Positions 16,667 to 26,536 of a DNA stretch of 64,000 nucleotides are shown piece after piece. A program made the position numbers and the translations under genes. Position 1 is the first letter of the stretch; every line of letters starts with the position of its first letter. Where the stretch lies: contig NZ_BAOS01000028.1 in the NCBI RefSeq assembly GCF_002443295.1, forward strand, positions 310,001 to 374,000, given 5' to 3'. This DNA comes from Candidatus Scalindua japonica. GTDB lineage: Bacteria > Planctomycetota > Brocadiia > Brocadiales > Scalinduaceae. The notes beneath the pieces are model-generated. The model was not told where the DNA came from, did no database searches, and saw only the letters and a list, made by a program, of their open reading frames with translations.

Positions 16667-17707
16667 ATGATGACAAAAAGGCTGAAGATAATTACTATTC
16701 TAAATTGCATCTACATAATGCTGAGTTTGTTTTATCCATCATTGACGTTTGGTAATGACCGACCAGGCCAATCATCACCTCTGCCAACTCTTTCTGAGGA
16801 GCCTGAACGAGCAGGTAGGAATATTTTGCCTGGAATACCGGATACAACGGAATATTTCTGTTCAGATACATTTTCAAAACCTGCGTATAAACCAGTACCT
16901 GATGAGTATCCATATCCTGATAATAATGGTAACTTACTTGACAACTTCATGTATAAGGATTGGTGTGAAAAAACGTTTGACAATGGAAAAGATATATATG
17001 AAGCATACAAGGATATAGCTTTCAATATAAAATATACTCCGGAACAGGTAAAGACTGATATCTGGCAGACTCCATGCGAAACCGGTAACTCAAAAAAAGG
17101 TGATTGTGAGGATGCCGTATTTCTTTTTTTATCACATTTTTCCTCAATACATAATAACGCCAGAGTTCAATGGGGGTGGGTAATCGACAAAGGCAGTAGG
17201 TTTGGGAGGGCACATGTATGGTCTGAACTCACTGGTAAAGCGGGGCGGCAATATATTGTAGAAGGTTTCTCTAAAGGCTGGGATGGAATAATACCGTTGG
17301 AAATAGTTGAACAAACCGAATTTAGAAAAACAATATTTACAATTACACACTCAGAGTTCTGTAGATTGTCCCGTCTGGTTTCCAAACCTGATAGTTGGCA
17401 GGCATACCAATCTATAATAGATTTATGTACGTCAGCTAATTTTATAGAATCTTATTCCAGAAATTTAAATATTTCGCAAGTCATGGATTCGTGCTTAAAT
17501 CCGGATTATGGGTTAATTGAATACCTTCTGGATATACAAATAAAGTCATATAAAGATACGATTTCCAATAGATATTCAACCAGACCCAACGTGTCACCCG
17601 CTAAAGAAAAAGAAATATCTAACATTTTCAGAAAACTTCACGAGCTTTTTCTAAGATGTCAAAAACAAAAGGAAGAATTTGACCCAAACTTGCAAACTAC
17701 CTGGTAG
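16667..17707 (+). CDS. Exported transglutaminase-like cysteine protein
   Basis: An N-terminal signal sequence (hydrophobic core IITILNCIYIMLSLFYPSLTF, likely cut near residue 29) is followed by a Pro/Tyr-rich linker and a transglutaminase-like core. The Cys of KKGDCEDAVFLFLSHF (Cys147), the His of RAHVWSEL (His183) and an acidic residue in VEGFSKGWDG (Glu199 or Asp206) match the Cys-His-Asp order of that fold. Bacterial members are usually proteases or amidases rather than crosslinkers. It sits between murE and murF, 61 bases after murE, so a periplasmic wall-related role is suggested, but its substrate is unknown. Confidence 0.65.
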   Translation: MMTKRLKIITILNCIYIMLSLFYPSLTFGNDRPGQSSPLPTLSEEPERAGRNILPGIPDTTEYFCSDTFSKPAYKPVPDEYPYPDNNGNLLDNFMYKDWCEKTFDNGKDIYEAYKDIAFNIKYTPEQVKTDIWQTPCETGNSKKGDCEDAVFLFLSHFSSIHNNARVQWGWVIDKGSRFGRAHVWSELTGKAGRQYIVEGFSKGWDGIIPLEIVEQTEFRKTIFTITHSEFCRLSRLVSKPDSWQAYQSIIDLCTSANFIESYSRNLNISQVMDSCLNPDYGLIEYLLDIQIKSYKDTISNRYSTRPNVSPAKEKEISNIFRKLHELFLRCQKQKEEFDPNLQTTW

Positions 17708-17758
17708 AAGTTTAATTAATACCGGCTTAAAAAATCTAAATTGTAGACAATAAGAAAA

Positions 17759-19189
17759 GTGAATAATATAGAAGTTTCTGATATCTTACAATCAACCTGT
17801 GGGAAGTTATTACTGGGTATTCCGGAATCACGCATAACAGGAGTATCAACTGACTCAAGGGGTACAAAAAATGGAGAAATATTTTTTGCCCTCAAGGGTG
17901 ATAATTATGATGGCCACAAATTTATCAAGCAGGCTATTTCTAATGGTGCTATCGGTGCAGTGATATCAAGTAACCAAGAAGCCATTTATTTATTACTTCA
18001 AGAATGTAATGAATGTATTTTAATAGAAGTTGAAGATACATTAAAAGCCTTAGGCGACTTTGCAAAGTTATATCGTAATAGATTGAGGACAAATTTTATT
18101 GCTGTGACAGGCAGTAATGGCAAAACAACTACAAAAGATATGATTTATCATGTTCTTAGAAATTTTAACAGCGTTACCAGATCCAGGAAAAGTTTCAATA
18201 ATTTTATTGGTGTACCGTTAACAATTTTTGAGACGGATATTACCCATGAATTTTGTGTTGTCGAGATGGGTACAAATGCTCCTGGCGAAATTAGAAGGTT
18301 ATCTGAAATCATATTTCCTGATTTTACTGTCCTAACCAATATATCACACTCGCATCTTGAAGGTCTTGGCAGTATTGAAGGAGTTACAAATGAGAAAGCA
18401 GAATTTATCGGAAATATGGCTGAAAATGGGATTTTAATTGCGAATGCAGATGATCACAGGTGTAAACAGATTGCAAACCGTTTTAACGGAAAGGTTATCA
18501 GCTTTGGTTTTAATCAAAGCGCTGATATAAAAGCGTCGAACGTTAAACGTAATAATTCAGGTTTTGTTTTTAAGGTAAACAGCGCTAATATTGTCAAATT
18601 GCCTGTTTTAGGCAGGCACAATGTCTATAATGCCCTGGCTGTCATGGCTATGTGTAATGCCGTTGGTATTAGTTTGGAAGATATATGTGACAAATTCATT
18701 GATTTCGAACCTCCTCCTATGCGGATGGAGAAAAGGATTTACGGTAATATAGTGGTAATAAATGATGGATATAATTCAAACCCTTCGTCCATGTCTGCGG
18801 CATTAGAAGAATTCTCTCAATTAACTGTACCGGGAAGAAGGGTACTTGTTTGTGGGGATATGCTGGAGCTGGGTGATTTTGCGGAAAGTCTGCATAGAGA
18901 AATTGGTGCGATGATTGTCAGCGCTGATATTGATGTCCTGTTTACAGTCGGCTCTTTTTCCCGCTTTGTAGCAGAAGAAGCAATTGCCAATGGTATGCCG
19001 GAAGAGAGAATTCAAAGTCATGAGACCTCGGAAGATGCATCTTCTTACGTTACTTCACAATTAAGAAAAAATGATACCGTACTGATAAAAGGTTCAAGAG
19101 GAATGAAGCTTGAGAATGTTGCGCGTAAGATCGAGAGCTATTTCTCAAAGAAAAATGAAAAAAGTTCAGCGTTGTTGAACCTGGTCTGA
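17759..19189 (+). CDS. murF: UDP-MurNAc-tripeptide-D-Ala-D-Ala ligase MurF
   Basis: MurF adds the D-Ala-D-Ala dipeptide to finish UDP-MurNAc-pentapeptide. Visible features are GVSTDSRGTKNGEIFFALKG, the ATP loop VTGSNGKTTTKDM, the family-specific EMGTNAPGEIRRLSEI, NDGYNSNPSSM and VCGDMLELGDFAESLH. The start is GTG 17759. The length of 476 residues is normal. It follows the transglutaminase-like gene and precedes mraY. Confidence 0.96.
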   Translation: MNNIEVSDILQSTCGKLLLGIPESRITGVSTDSRGTKNGEIFFALKGDNYDGHKFIKQAISNGAIGAVISSNQEAIYLLLQECNECILIEVEDTLKALGDFAKLYRNRLRTNFIAVTGSNGKTTTKDMIYHVLRNFNSVTRSRKSFNNFIGVPLTIFETDITHEFCVVEMGTNAPGEIRRLSEIIFPDFTVLTNISHSHLEGLGSIEGVTNEKAEFIGNMAENGILIANADDHRCKQIANRFNGKVISFGFNQSADIKASNVKRNNSGFVFKVNSANIVKLPVLGRHNVYNALAVMAMCNAVGISLEDICDKFIDFEPPPMRMEKRIYGNIVVINDGYNSNPSSMSAALEEFSQLTVPGRRVLVCGDMLELGDFAESLHREIGAMIVSADIDVLFTVGSFSRFVAEEAIANGMPEERIQSHETSEDASSYVTSQLRKNDTVLIKGSRGMKLENVARKIESYFSKKNEKSSALLNLV

Positions 19190-19246
19190 GACCATAGAAT
19201 TATCAAGTAGGTTTTCTTAGTATAACATGTGTTTTGGAGAAAAATA

Positions 19247-20341
19247 TTGTTCTATAATCTGATTTATCCTCTTCATGATTATTTTCAGGGTCTTGAGATA
19301 ATAAGATTTATATCATTTAGAGCTGGTCTTGCTGCTTTAACTGCGTTTTTAGTAAGTTTGCTGGTAGGATCACAAGTTATAAAAATGCTTAAAAGAGGTA
19401 AAGTTTCGGAGGATACTTCTAAAACAGATTCTGAAATCTTAAAAGACCTTCATAGTGAGAAAAAAGATGTTCCCACCATGGGCGGCATTATCATATTGAT
19501 TGCAATAATTATTTCGACCTTACTCTGGTGTAATATTTTTAATATATATGTTTTGTTGGTCCTGTTTACGGCTGTCTGGCTTGGCATTCTTGGTTTTTTT
19601 GATGATTATATAAAACTGACACAAAAGCATGCTCCCGGTTTAACCAGTGCATCCAAACTCTTCTTTCAATGTGGATTGGGGCTGATAATTGGTTTAATAT
19701 TATATTTTCATTTCAAGAATATTGATGAAGGTACAAAACTTGTAATACCATTCTTCAAAGAAGTCAGACCTGATCTTGGAGCGTTTTATGTTTTGATGGT
19801 AATGTTTTTCGTAGTAGGTATGTCAAATGCTGTCAATATTGCTGATGGCCTTGACGGATTGGCAATTGGATGTACGGTAATCGCTGGCCTTGCCTTAACT
19901 TTAATTACCTACATTGTAGGGAGGATTGACTTTAGTAGCTATTTACAGGTCCCTTATATTGCGGGCGCCGGTGAATTAAGTATTTTCTGCTCTGCATTGG
20001 TGGGTGCTGGACTGGGCTTTATGTGGTTTAATTGCTTTCCGGCTCAGGCATTTATGGGCGATGTAGGTTCATTGCCGCTGGGTGGTATACTTGGAGTCGT
20101 GGCTATTATTGTGAAGCAGGAGCTTCTTATCTTTTTCATAGGAAGTATATTTATCATCGAATCTGTTTCAGTCTTATTACAGGTATGTGTCTATAAAATC
20201 TCAGGTAAGAGACTGTTTCTGTGCGCGCCAATACATCACCACTTTCAATTTAAAGGTTGGGAGGAGACCAAAGTCACAATGAGATTTTTTATAATTGCCG
20301 CAATAATGGCGCTGTTTAGTTTGATAACATTAAAATTATGA
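19247..20341 (+). CDS. mraY: Phospho-MurNAc-pentapeptide transferase MraY
   Basis: MraY is the multi-pass membrane enzyme that attaches phospho-MurNAc-pentapeptide to undecaprenyl phosphate (lipid I). It has about ten membrane segments, the Asp-rich FFDDYIKL, NIADGLDGLAIG, and the His-rich loop PIHHHFQFKGWEETK. The start is set at TTG 19247 with GGAG eight bases before, giving the standard N-terminus FYNLIYPLHDY; a GTG at 19229 would add six residues. It overlaps ftsW by four bases (ATGA). The usual next gene murD is absent. Confidence 0.95.
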   Translation: MFYNLIYPLHDYFQGLEIIRFISFRAGLAALTAFLVSLLVGSQVIKMLKRGKVSEDTSKTDSEILKDLHSEKKDVPTMGGIIILIAIIISTLLWCNIFNIYVLLVLFTAVWLGILGFFDDYIKLTQKHAPGLTSASKLFFQCGLGLIIGLILYFHFKNIDEGTKLVIPFFKEVRPDLGAFYVLMVMFFVVGMSNAVNIADGLDGLAIGCTVIAGLALTLITYIVGRIDFSSYLQVPYIAGAGELSIFCSALVGAGLGFMWFNCFPAQAFMGDVGSLPLGGILGVVAIIVKQELLIFFIGSIFIIESVSVLLQVCVYKISGKRLFLCAPIHHHFQFKGWEETKVTMRFFIIAAIMALFSLITLKL

Positions 20342-21564
20342 ATGTATTTAGAAATCAACACGCATACGGAAGAGAGATGCAACCTGCGCAGGCTGCGGGT
20401 TTCAGCTTTGATGCTATACGTCGTTTAGATCCGGCAAATGTCATAATGTACCTTGTTACGACCTTACTTGTAATAGGAATAATTATGATATACAGTACAA
20501 GTTCTGCAAAAATTGTTGATAGCGCTCATTCAATGAATACCACTTTTCTGAGGCATGTTATGTGGGTAGCTATTGCAGTAATAGGTATGCTGATCACGAT
20601 GAGGCTTGATTATCATTATCTACAAAAATACGGTATGGTGATTTTTGCAATCGCCTTTATTGGGCTGATTGTTGTGCTTATTCCAAAATTCGGCACAGTA
20701 ACTTATGGTGCCCGCAGGTGGATCAGGTTTGGAAGCTATTTTGGTTATCAACCATCAGAATTTGCTAAACTTGCGATGATAATTTTTATGTCTGGGTATA
20801 TTACGAAAAACCGGGAAAAAATGTCTACTTTTGCAAGAGGCTTTGTGGTCCCGATTGTATTGATAGGTGTTGTTTCCCTGCTTATTCTAAAAGAGCCGGA
20901 TTTTGGTACGGCTATGTTTATATCAATGATCTCATTCGTTTTGATAATGGCGGGAGGTACTAGAATAATTTATGTAATCTTTACAATGATTGCTTCAATT
21001 CCTCATCTTTATCAGATTATGCACAACATCCCAAAGTATCGACACAACAGACTGTTGGCGTTTCTTGATCCCTGGCAAGACCCTGCAGGAATTGGTTATC
21101 AAATTATTCAATCCTGGATTGCGCTTGGTTCCGGGGGGGTGGCTGGACTGGGGTTGGGAGAGAGTCGGCAGAAACTGTTTTTCCTGCCGATGAGTGATAA
21201 TGATTTTGTCTTTTCGATAATAGGTGAGGAATTCGGATTTATAGGAACAGCATGTGTTGTTATTATGTTTGCAGTATTAACGTGGCAGGGTATAAGGATT
21301 TGTAAATCTACACTGGACCCATTTGGCTTTTTCCTTTCATTAGGCATAACTGTTTCACTTGCCTTACAGGCAGCTATAAATATAGCGGTTGTTACCGGAT
21401 CAATACCGACAAAGGGACTTCCATTACCGTTTATCAGTACGGGAGGCTCATCAATACTATTGTCTATGTTAGGTATAGGAATACTTTTAAATATTGCCAA
21501 ACAATCAGGAAGATCTGATGCTTCGGCAAGTAACGGTGGGAGTAATAGGAGTATTGATATTTGA
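20338..21564 (+). CDS. ftsW: Septal peptidoglycan glycosyltransferase FtsW
   Basis: This SEDS-family polymerase pairs with FtsI to build septal glycan. Ten or so membrane helices are visible; conserved segments include the strand ARRWIRFG, FQPSEFAKL-like YQPSEFAKLAMI, LKEPDFGTAMF, GIGYQIIQSWIALGSGG, GEEFGFIGT, and the C-terminal KGLPLPFISTGGSS. A cytoplasmic N-terminal extension of ~35 residues precedes the first helix. It overlaps mraY at its start and murG at its stop, so the three are translationally coupled. Confidence 0.96.
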   Translation: MNVFRNQHAYGREMQPAQAAGFSFDAIRRLDPANVIMYLVTTLLVIGIIMIYSTSSAKIVDSAHSMNTTFLRHVMWVAIAVIGMLITMRLDYHYLQKYGMVIFAIAFIGLIVVLIPKFGTVTYGARRWIRFGSYFGYQPSEFAKLAMIIFMSGYITKNREKMSTFARGFVVPIVLIGVVSLLILKEPDFGTAMFISMISFVLIMAGGTRIIYVIFTMIASIPHLYQIMHNIPKYRHNRLLAFLDPWQDPAGIGYQIIQSWIALGSGGVAGLGLGESRQKLFFLPMSDNDFVFSIIGEEFGFIGTACVVIMFAVLTWQGIRICKSTLDPFGFFLSLGITVSLALQAAINIAVVTGSIPTKGLPLPFISTGGSSILLSMLGIGILLNIAKQSGRSDASASNGGSNRSIDI

Positions 21565-22691
21565 ATGTTGTCTTTGCTGGCGGAGGTACGGGTGGGCATT
21601 TAATGGCAGGCCTCAGTATAGCACAGGAAATTTCATCCAGGCTTCCCGGTGCGCAAATAATTTTCTTTGGTACAAATAAAAAAACCGAGGCAGGATATAT
21701 AGGAAAGAGTGGCTATGAGTTTAAGCAGATTACGGCATGTAAGCTAACATCGTTTATTCGTTTGCCACTCTTTTTCTTTGTCTCTCTAATCGGGATAATA
21801 CACTCGTTAGTTAATCTATTAAGAATCAGGCCTGACATAATCATTGGTTTGGGTGGTTACGGTTCCGTATTACCTGTGGTTGCAGCGTATATCACTGGTG
21901 TTCCAATTGTTTTGATTGAACAAAATGTTATACCGGGAAGGGCCAATATAAAAATGGCAAGGTGGGCGGATGCAGTTTTGTGCCACTGGGAAAGTTCAAA
22001 AAAACGGTTTAAAAGGGGACGCGTCATAGTTACCGGTGTGCCAATAAGGAACGATATTATAGAGCACAAGATGCAGGGGGAAGACAATCCGTTTGGGCTT
22101 GGTTTTCAAAAAAAGACGTTATTGATAATGGGTGGCAGCCAGGGTGCTCAGGCTATAAACAAAGTAATGTTACAAAGTATTCCAAGACTTCAGGAATTAG
22201 TTCCGGGTTTACAAGTTATACATTTGACCGGAAAATATGGGTGTCAGGAAACAAAGGAAGCTTATAATGGTATGGGGATAAGTTCCTTTGTTTCTGAGTT
22301 TTATAATGATATAGGTGCTGCCTATAGATTGTCAGACCTGGTTATCAGCCGTTCAGGTGCAAATACGATTGCAGAGATTACAGCCGTAGGCGTTCCGGTA
22401 ATCCTGATACCTTATCCGTATGCTACAGACAATCATCAATACTGGAATGCTTATGAATTGTCCAGTGCCGGAGGGGCTATAATTATTAAACAGGAGGAAT
22501 TAACCTCTGAAAGAGTAATCAAGCTAGTGTCTGATTTGTTAATAAACGATGAAAAGCTGAATAATATGAAGAAAATAAATAAAGGTTTAAGGAAACTTTT
22601 TGCTGCAGAAAGGGTTGTTGATCAGATTTATCATGTGATTGAAGAGAAAAAGGCAAAGAAGAAATTGTTTAGCTTTGTCCATCATGTTTAG
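21561..22691 (+). CDS. murG: UDP-GlcNAc:lipid I GlcNAc transferase MurG
   Basis: MurG makes lipid II from lipid I on the cytoplasmic membrane face. The GT-B glycosyltransferase shows the N-terminal glycine loop FAGGGTGGHLMAGLSIA, then GLGGYGSVLPV, IEQNVIPGRAN, LLIMGGSQGAQAIN and VISRSGANTIAEI and PYPYATDNHQ. The start is TTG 21561, overlapping the ftsW stop; the nearby ATG 21565 is out of frame. The length of 376 residues is normal. Confidence 0.96.
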   Translation: MNVVFAGGGTGGHLMAGLSIAQEISSRLPGAQIIFFGTNKKTEAGYIGKSGYEFKQITACKLTSFIRLPLFFFVSLIGIIHSLVNLLRIRPDIIIGLGGYGSVLPVVAAYITGVPIVLIEQNVIPGRANIKMARWADAVLCHWESSKKRFKRGRVIVTGVPIRNDIIEHKMQGEDNPFGLGFQKKTLLIMGGSQGAQAINKVMLQSIPRLQELVPGLQVIHLTGKYGCQETKEAYNGMGISSFVSEFYNDIGAAYRLSDLVISRSGANTIAEITAVGVPVILIPYPYATDNHQYWNAYELSSAGGAIIIKQEELTSERVIKLVSDLLINDEKLNNMKKINKGLRKLFAAERVVDQIYHVIEEKKAKKKLFSFVHHV

Positions 22692-22729
22692 TGGTTAGAA
22701 AAAAATAAGCACGTTTTTTAAAGAAAAGA

Positions 22730-24274
22730 GTGAAACTTATTTCAAAAGAATATTTTCAGGAAACAGATAGCCATAATAATAATTTCGATCTTATTGATTA
22801 TGGTAGTGATAATGGAAAATCTGTTTACTTCATTGGTATTGGTGGCGCGGGGATGAGCGCCATAGCAAAGATATTAATAAATGAGGGCTATATTGTCTCT
22901 GGATCAGATATGGAGTGTTCTCCTGCAACATATGAGCTTGGGGAATTAGGTGTCAGGATTAATACAAAACAGAATGGAGAAGGCCTTGGTCAAGATACAA
23001 ATCTGGTGATAACTTCAGCAGCTATCCACGAAAACAATCCGGATCTTAAAAAAGCAAGATCGCTGGGTTTGAGGGTTGTTAAATATTCTGAATTCCTGGG
23101 CTCTTTAATGAAGAGAAAATATGGGATTGCTATTAGCGGTACCCATGGTAAAACAACAACAACTGCAATGATTTCCACAATATTAAAAAAGACCGGGCAT
23201 GAACCTTCTTTTGTAATCGGTGGTAATGTGACAGATATCGGGGGTAATTCTTCTAATGGCAAAGGAGGTTATTTTGTAGCTGAGGCATGTGAATATGATA
23301 GGACGTTTCTAAATCTGACACCACAGATAGGTGTAATCACTAATATTGAAGAAGATCATCTGGATTATTATAAAGATATTGATGGGATTACAGACGCTTT
23401 TACAGAGTTTGTCTCTCTGGTTCCGGAAGACGGGTTGCTCGTTATAAGCCATGATGATATAAATGTAAGGAAAGTTGTAAAGGATGCGAGGTGCAAGGTT
23501 GAAAGTTACTCAATTACTACAGTATCTGATTTTTTCAATAAGGTTACTATTGCCGGGAAGAGAGATTTAAAGACTTATTCCAGTGGTGAAAGAATTAATT
23601 GTGAGCCAGGTGCAACATGGCTTGCCGTAGTGACTTATTCTGATAAGGTAGTAAATCATTTCATTGTTTTTAAGAAATCGGAATATTTTGGTGACTTTTG
23701 CCTTAAAACACCAGGATTACACAATGTTTCAAATGCGCTTGCTGCAATCTCGGTATGTAATTACTTAGGTTTAAACGGAAAAACCATAAAAAGAGCGTTG
23801 GCATCATTTAATGGTGTAAATCGACGTTTTCAAACCAGCAGTAGTAAAAACGGCATTACAATTATTGATGATTTTGCTCATCACCCGACAGCAATCAAAA
23901 CAACGTTGGCAACTGCAAGGGAGATCTATCCTTTACAACGTATTTGGTGCGTGTTCCAGCCGCATCAACATAATCGTACAAAACTTCTTTTGAGAGACTT
24001 TGCCACCGCTCTCACACTCGCCGACAAGGTAATCATTGCTGATATTTATGCTGCAAGAGATTCGGGTATAGCAAGAGAGACCGTCAGCTCACAGGATCTT
24101 AAACATGAATTGCAGGCAATGGGCGGTGATGTGGTGTGTATAAAAAATATTTCTGAGATTATCGATAGTTTACGTTTAAGTGTGAAAAGAGATGATATTA
24201 TCATGGTCCTTGGTGCTGGTGATATCTGGAAAGTTACCAATAGTTTGAAAAATACTCCTGAGTGTAAAATATGA
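22730..24274 (+). CDS. murC: UDP-MurNAc-L-alanine ligase MurC
   Basis: MurC adds L-Ala to UDP-MurNAc, the first ligase step. Motifs: GIGGAGMSAIAKILINEG (UDP-binding), GTHGKTTTTAMI (ATP), EACEYDRTFLNL, NIEEDHLDYY, LHNVSNALAAI and DDFAHHPTAIKTTL, plus PHQHNRTK. The start is GTG 22730 behind AAAGAG. It is somewhat long at 514 residues because of an N-terminal extension of ~30 residues. It overlaps murB by four bases. Confidence 0.96.
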   Translation: MKLISKEYFQETDSHNNNFDLIDYGSDNGKSVYFIGIGGAGMSAIAKILINEGYIVSGSDMECSPATYELGELGVRINTKQNGEGLGQDTNLVITSAAIHENNPDLKKARSLGLRVVKYSEFLGSLMKRKYGIAISGTHGKTTTTAMISTILKKTGHEPSFVIGGNVTDIGGNSSNGKGGYFVAEACEYDRTFLNLTPQIGVITNIEEDHLDYYKDIDGITDAFTEFVSLVPEDGLLVISHDDINVRKVVKDARCKVESYSITTVSDFFNKVTIAGKRDLKTYSSGERINCEPGATWLAVVTYSDKVVNHFIVFKKSEYFGDFCLKTPGLHNVSNALAAISVCNYLGLNGKTIKRALASFNGVNRRFQTSSSKNGITIIDDFAHHPTAIKTTLATAREIYPLQRIWCVFQPHQHNRTKLLLRDFATALTLADKVIIADIYAARDSGIARETVSSQDLKHELQAMGGDVVCIKNISEIIDSLRLSVKRDDIIMVLGAGDIWKVTNSLKNTPECKI

Positions 24275-25152
24275 TTAGCAGCCCTGACATTATTAACGAA
24301 ATATTCAGATACGATGTTCCTCTCCGAAAATATACTTCCTTCAAGACTGGGGGAACGGCTGAGATATTTGTAGAACCGTTAGGCACTTCAGAGCTTAAGA
24401 AGGTACTCCAGTTCTGTAAAGATGAGCAGAAAAAGGTATATATCTTTGGGAAAGGTACCAACCTCCTTATTAACGATAATGGTGTAAAAGGTGTAGTGAT
24501 ACATTTAGGAGGCATAAATTTTAAAAATGTAGAAAGAGACGGTAGATATGTGCTGTCCGGGGCAGGTGTAAACCTTCCTAAACTTATTCGCACGGTGGCC
24601 TTAAGTGGATTTGGAGGGCTGGAGGTGCTGGCGGGAATCCCCGGTACTGTTGGAGGCGCTGTAATGATGAATGCGGGAGGGAAACACGGTAACATAAGTG
24701 ATACTGTTAGCGCATTGACTACAATGACCCTTGACGGCGATATAATAAAGTATAAGCGTAAAGATGTAGGGTTTGAATATCGTAGGTGTAATCTAAAAAA
24801 ACAAATAGTAGTTGAAGTGGAATTTCTGTTAAATGAATCTAAGATAGAAGCAGTTCTTGAGAGAATGGATGAGATTTATCATGAAAAACAGGAAACACAA
24901 CCTTTGGGAACGTTTAATGCTGGAAGTATATTTAAAAATACATCGGAATATAAGGCGGCAGAACTTATTGATATGGCAAATCTCAAAGGTATGAAGGTGG
25001 GAAACGCTATTGTTTCTGAAAAACATGCAAATTTCATTGTTAACACCGGGAATGCTACCAGTAGTGATGTGATTGAACTTATAAGGATTATTAAAGAAAC
25101 CGTCAAGAATAAATATAAGGTTTCTCTGGAAGAAGAAATACATATTTGGTAA
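24271..25152 (+). CDS. murB: UDP-N-acetylenolpyruvoylglucosamine reductase MurB
   Basis: MurB is the FAD/NADPH enzyme that reduces enolpyruvyl-UDP-GlcNAc to UDP-MurNAc. Typical elements are TSFKTGGTAEIFVEP, the FAD site FGKGTNLLINDNGVKG, LAGIPGTVGGAVMMNAGG, FEYRRC, the catalytic Ser region GTFNAGSIFKN and HANFIVNTGNAT. The length of 293 residues fits the shorter type II-like MurB. It is coupled to murC by an ATGA overlap and ends the uninterrupted mur block. Confidence 0.95.
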   Translation: MISSPDIINEIFRYDVPLRKYTSFKTGGTAEIFVEPLGTSELKKVLQFCKDEQKKVYIFGKGTNLLINDNGVKGVVIHLGGINFKNVERDGRYVLSGAGVNLPKLIRTVALSGFGGLEVLAGIPGTVGGAVMMNAGGKHGNISDTVSALTTMTLDGDIIKYKRKDVGFEYRRCNLKKQIVVEVEFLLNESKIEAVLERMDEIYHEKQETQPLGTFNAGSIFKNTSEYKAAELIDMANLKGMKVGNAIVSEKHANFIVNTGNATSSDVIELIRIIKETVKNKYKVSLEEEIHIW

Positions 25153-25543
25153 TTATCTAAATGTTATAATAATTAATTGAGAGACGCAGTAAATCTAAGA
25201 ATTTAGTTAAAGATACAAGGAAGATATATCATCCTTGTTGACTGAAAATTTTAAAATAATTAGTTCGAAAACCTGAAAATAGTGAATTTTTGTGAACAAC
25301 TACCGATAATTTCTTATATACAAGCTGGTTCTCTTACATTTACTGTTTTCTAATGGGAATTTCACTGAAATGTATGGATATGCGGCATATTAGTGAATAC
25401 TTACGAATTTAGTATTGAACTTAAGTTTATTGGATTTTCCTGATGAATAAAAAAAATTAGAGAAAACTGAAAAAACTTGGAAAAACTATTAGGCGGTAAT
25501 TTATCATTCTCTTCACATAAAAAATAAGGAGGTTTTTTACATA
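25153..25543. other. Gap between murB and the signalling genes
   Basis: The 391-base AT-rich gap holds no gene. A strong ribosome site (AAGGAGG) precedes the kinase start at 25544. The gap length suggests an own promoter for the three signalling genes, but none with convincing -35 and -10 boxes was picked out. Confidence 0.35.
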
Positions 25544-26536
25544 ATGTTTGAGACTGAAAATATATTGGGGATTGTTGTGGCAGACAAGTATGGAATTATA
25601 AAGTCTGTCAGTCCTGGCAATGGAAACTTACCTTCCAGCTTGATTGGTATGAAGTGGTATGATGCTTTTCCGATACCGGATAAAGAAATCAATATTGTAG
25701 AAAAAAGAAGTCCTGAGGTTTTCAGATTATGCGAATCCGGGAAAAAGTTGTCGGTATTTCCTTCTTATGATAAAGAAGGAAGTTTTTTTGGATTTCATAT
25801 TTTAGTAGAAAAAAACTGTGAAGGAGAGCGCTACTCACAGTTTTTGAATAAAGTATTGTGTTTGGGAAAGATTGTTCCGGGGATTGCCCATGAGATTAAT
25901 AATCCGCTGTCGTATGTATCAGGATGGTTACAGATGTTTCTTGATAAAGCACAAGATACTGATCCCCAAAAAAAAACCTATGAGACTCTTATCTGTGAGT
26001 TTGAACGTATTGCAAACTTGGCGAATAGCTTACTGGATTTTACAAGGCAAACAGCAAGGCCAAAGAAAATTTTTGATATAAACGATGTAATTGAAGATGT
26101 AATTACTATGGTTGGATACACAATGAAAAATGAAAATGTTGAGATAATAAAAAATTTGGCATCTTCTGAGATAGAAGTCTATGGAGAAAGTGACAAACTG
26201 AAACAGGTTTTTATAAATGTAATACAAAATGCAAGGGACGCTATGCCTGATGGAGGAACTATATGTATAAATACAAATATTTTTCAGGATGATTTATACA
26301 TGGTACAGTTTAGTGATACAGGATGTGGTATAATCAAAGATCAATTAAACGAGATATTTTGTTCATCTTATACGTCTAAAGCCGATGGTAATGGGTCCGG
26401 ATTAGGGCTTCCAGTGTGTAAAACTATTATTGAAGAATTTGGTGGGGCAATCGATCTTGAAAGCAAAATAGGCGAAGGGACGGTTGTTTCAATTAAGTTG
26501 CCAAATTGTTCTGCTAAACAAAATGAACATTACTGA
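25544..26536 (+). CDS. Sensor histidine kinase, PAS-like N-terminus
   Basis: About 100 N-terminal residues look like a PAS-type sensory domain (NILGIVVADKYGIIKSVSPG, SYDKEGSFFGFHILVE). A HisKA domain follows with an intact phospho-acceptor in GIAHEINNPLSYVSGWLQ, then a HATPase domain: N box VFINVIQNARDAM, G1 FSDTGCGI and G2 GSGLGLPVCKTIIEEFGG. No membrane segment is visible, so it is a soluble kinase. It overlaps the next gene and is the first of three signalling genes between murB and ddl. Its likely partner is the response regulator at 27643. Confidence 0.88.
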   Translation: MFETENILGIVVADKYGIIKSVSPGNGNLPSSLIGMKWYDAFPIPDKEINIVEKRSPEVFRLCESGKKLSVFPSYDKEGSFFGFHILVEKNCEGERYSQFLNKVLCLGKIVPGIAHEINNPLSYVSGWLQMFLDKAQDTDPQKKTYETLICEFERIANLANSLLDFTRQTARPKKIFDINDVIEDVITMVGYTMKNENVEIIKNLASSEIEVYGESDKLKQVFINVIQNARDAMPDGGTICINTNIFQDDLYMVQFSDTGCGIIKDQLNEIFCSSYTSKADGNGSGLGLPVCKTIIEEFGGAIDLESKIGEGTVVSIKLPNCSAKQNEHY

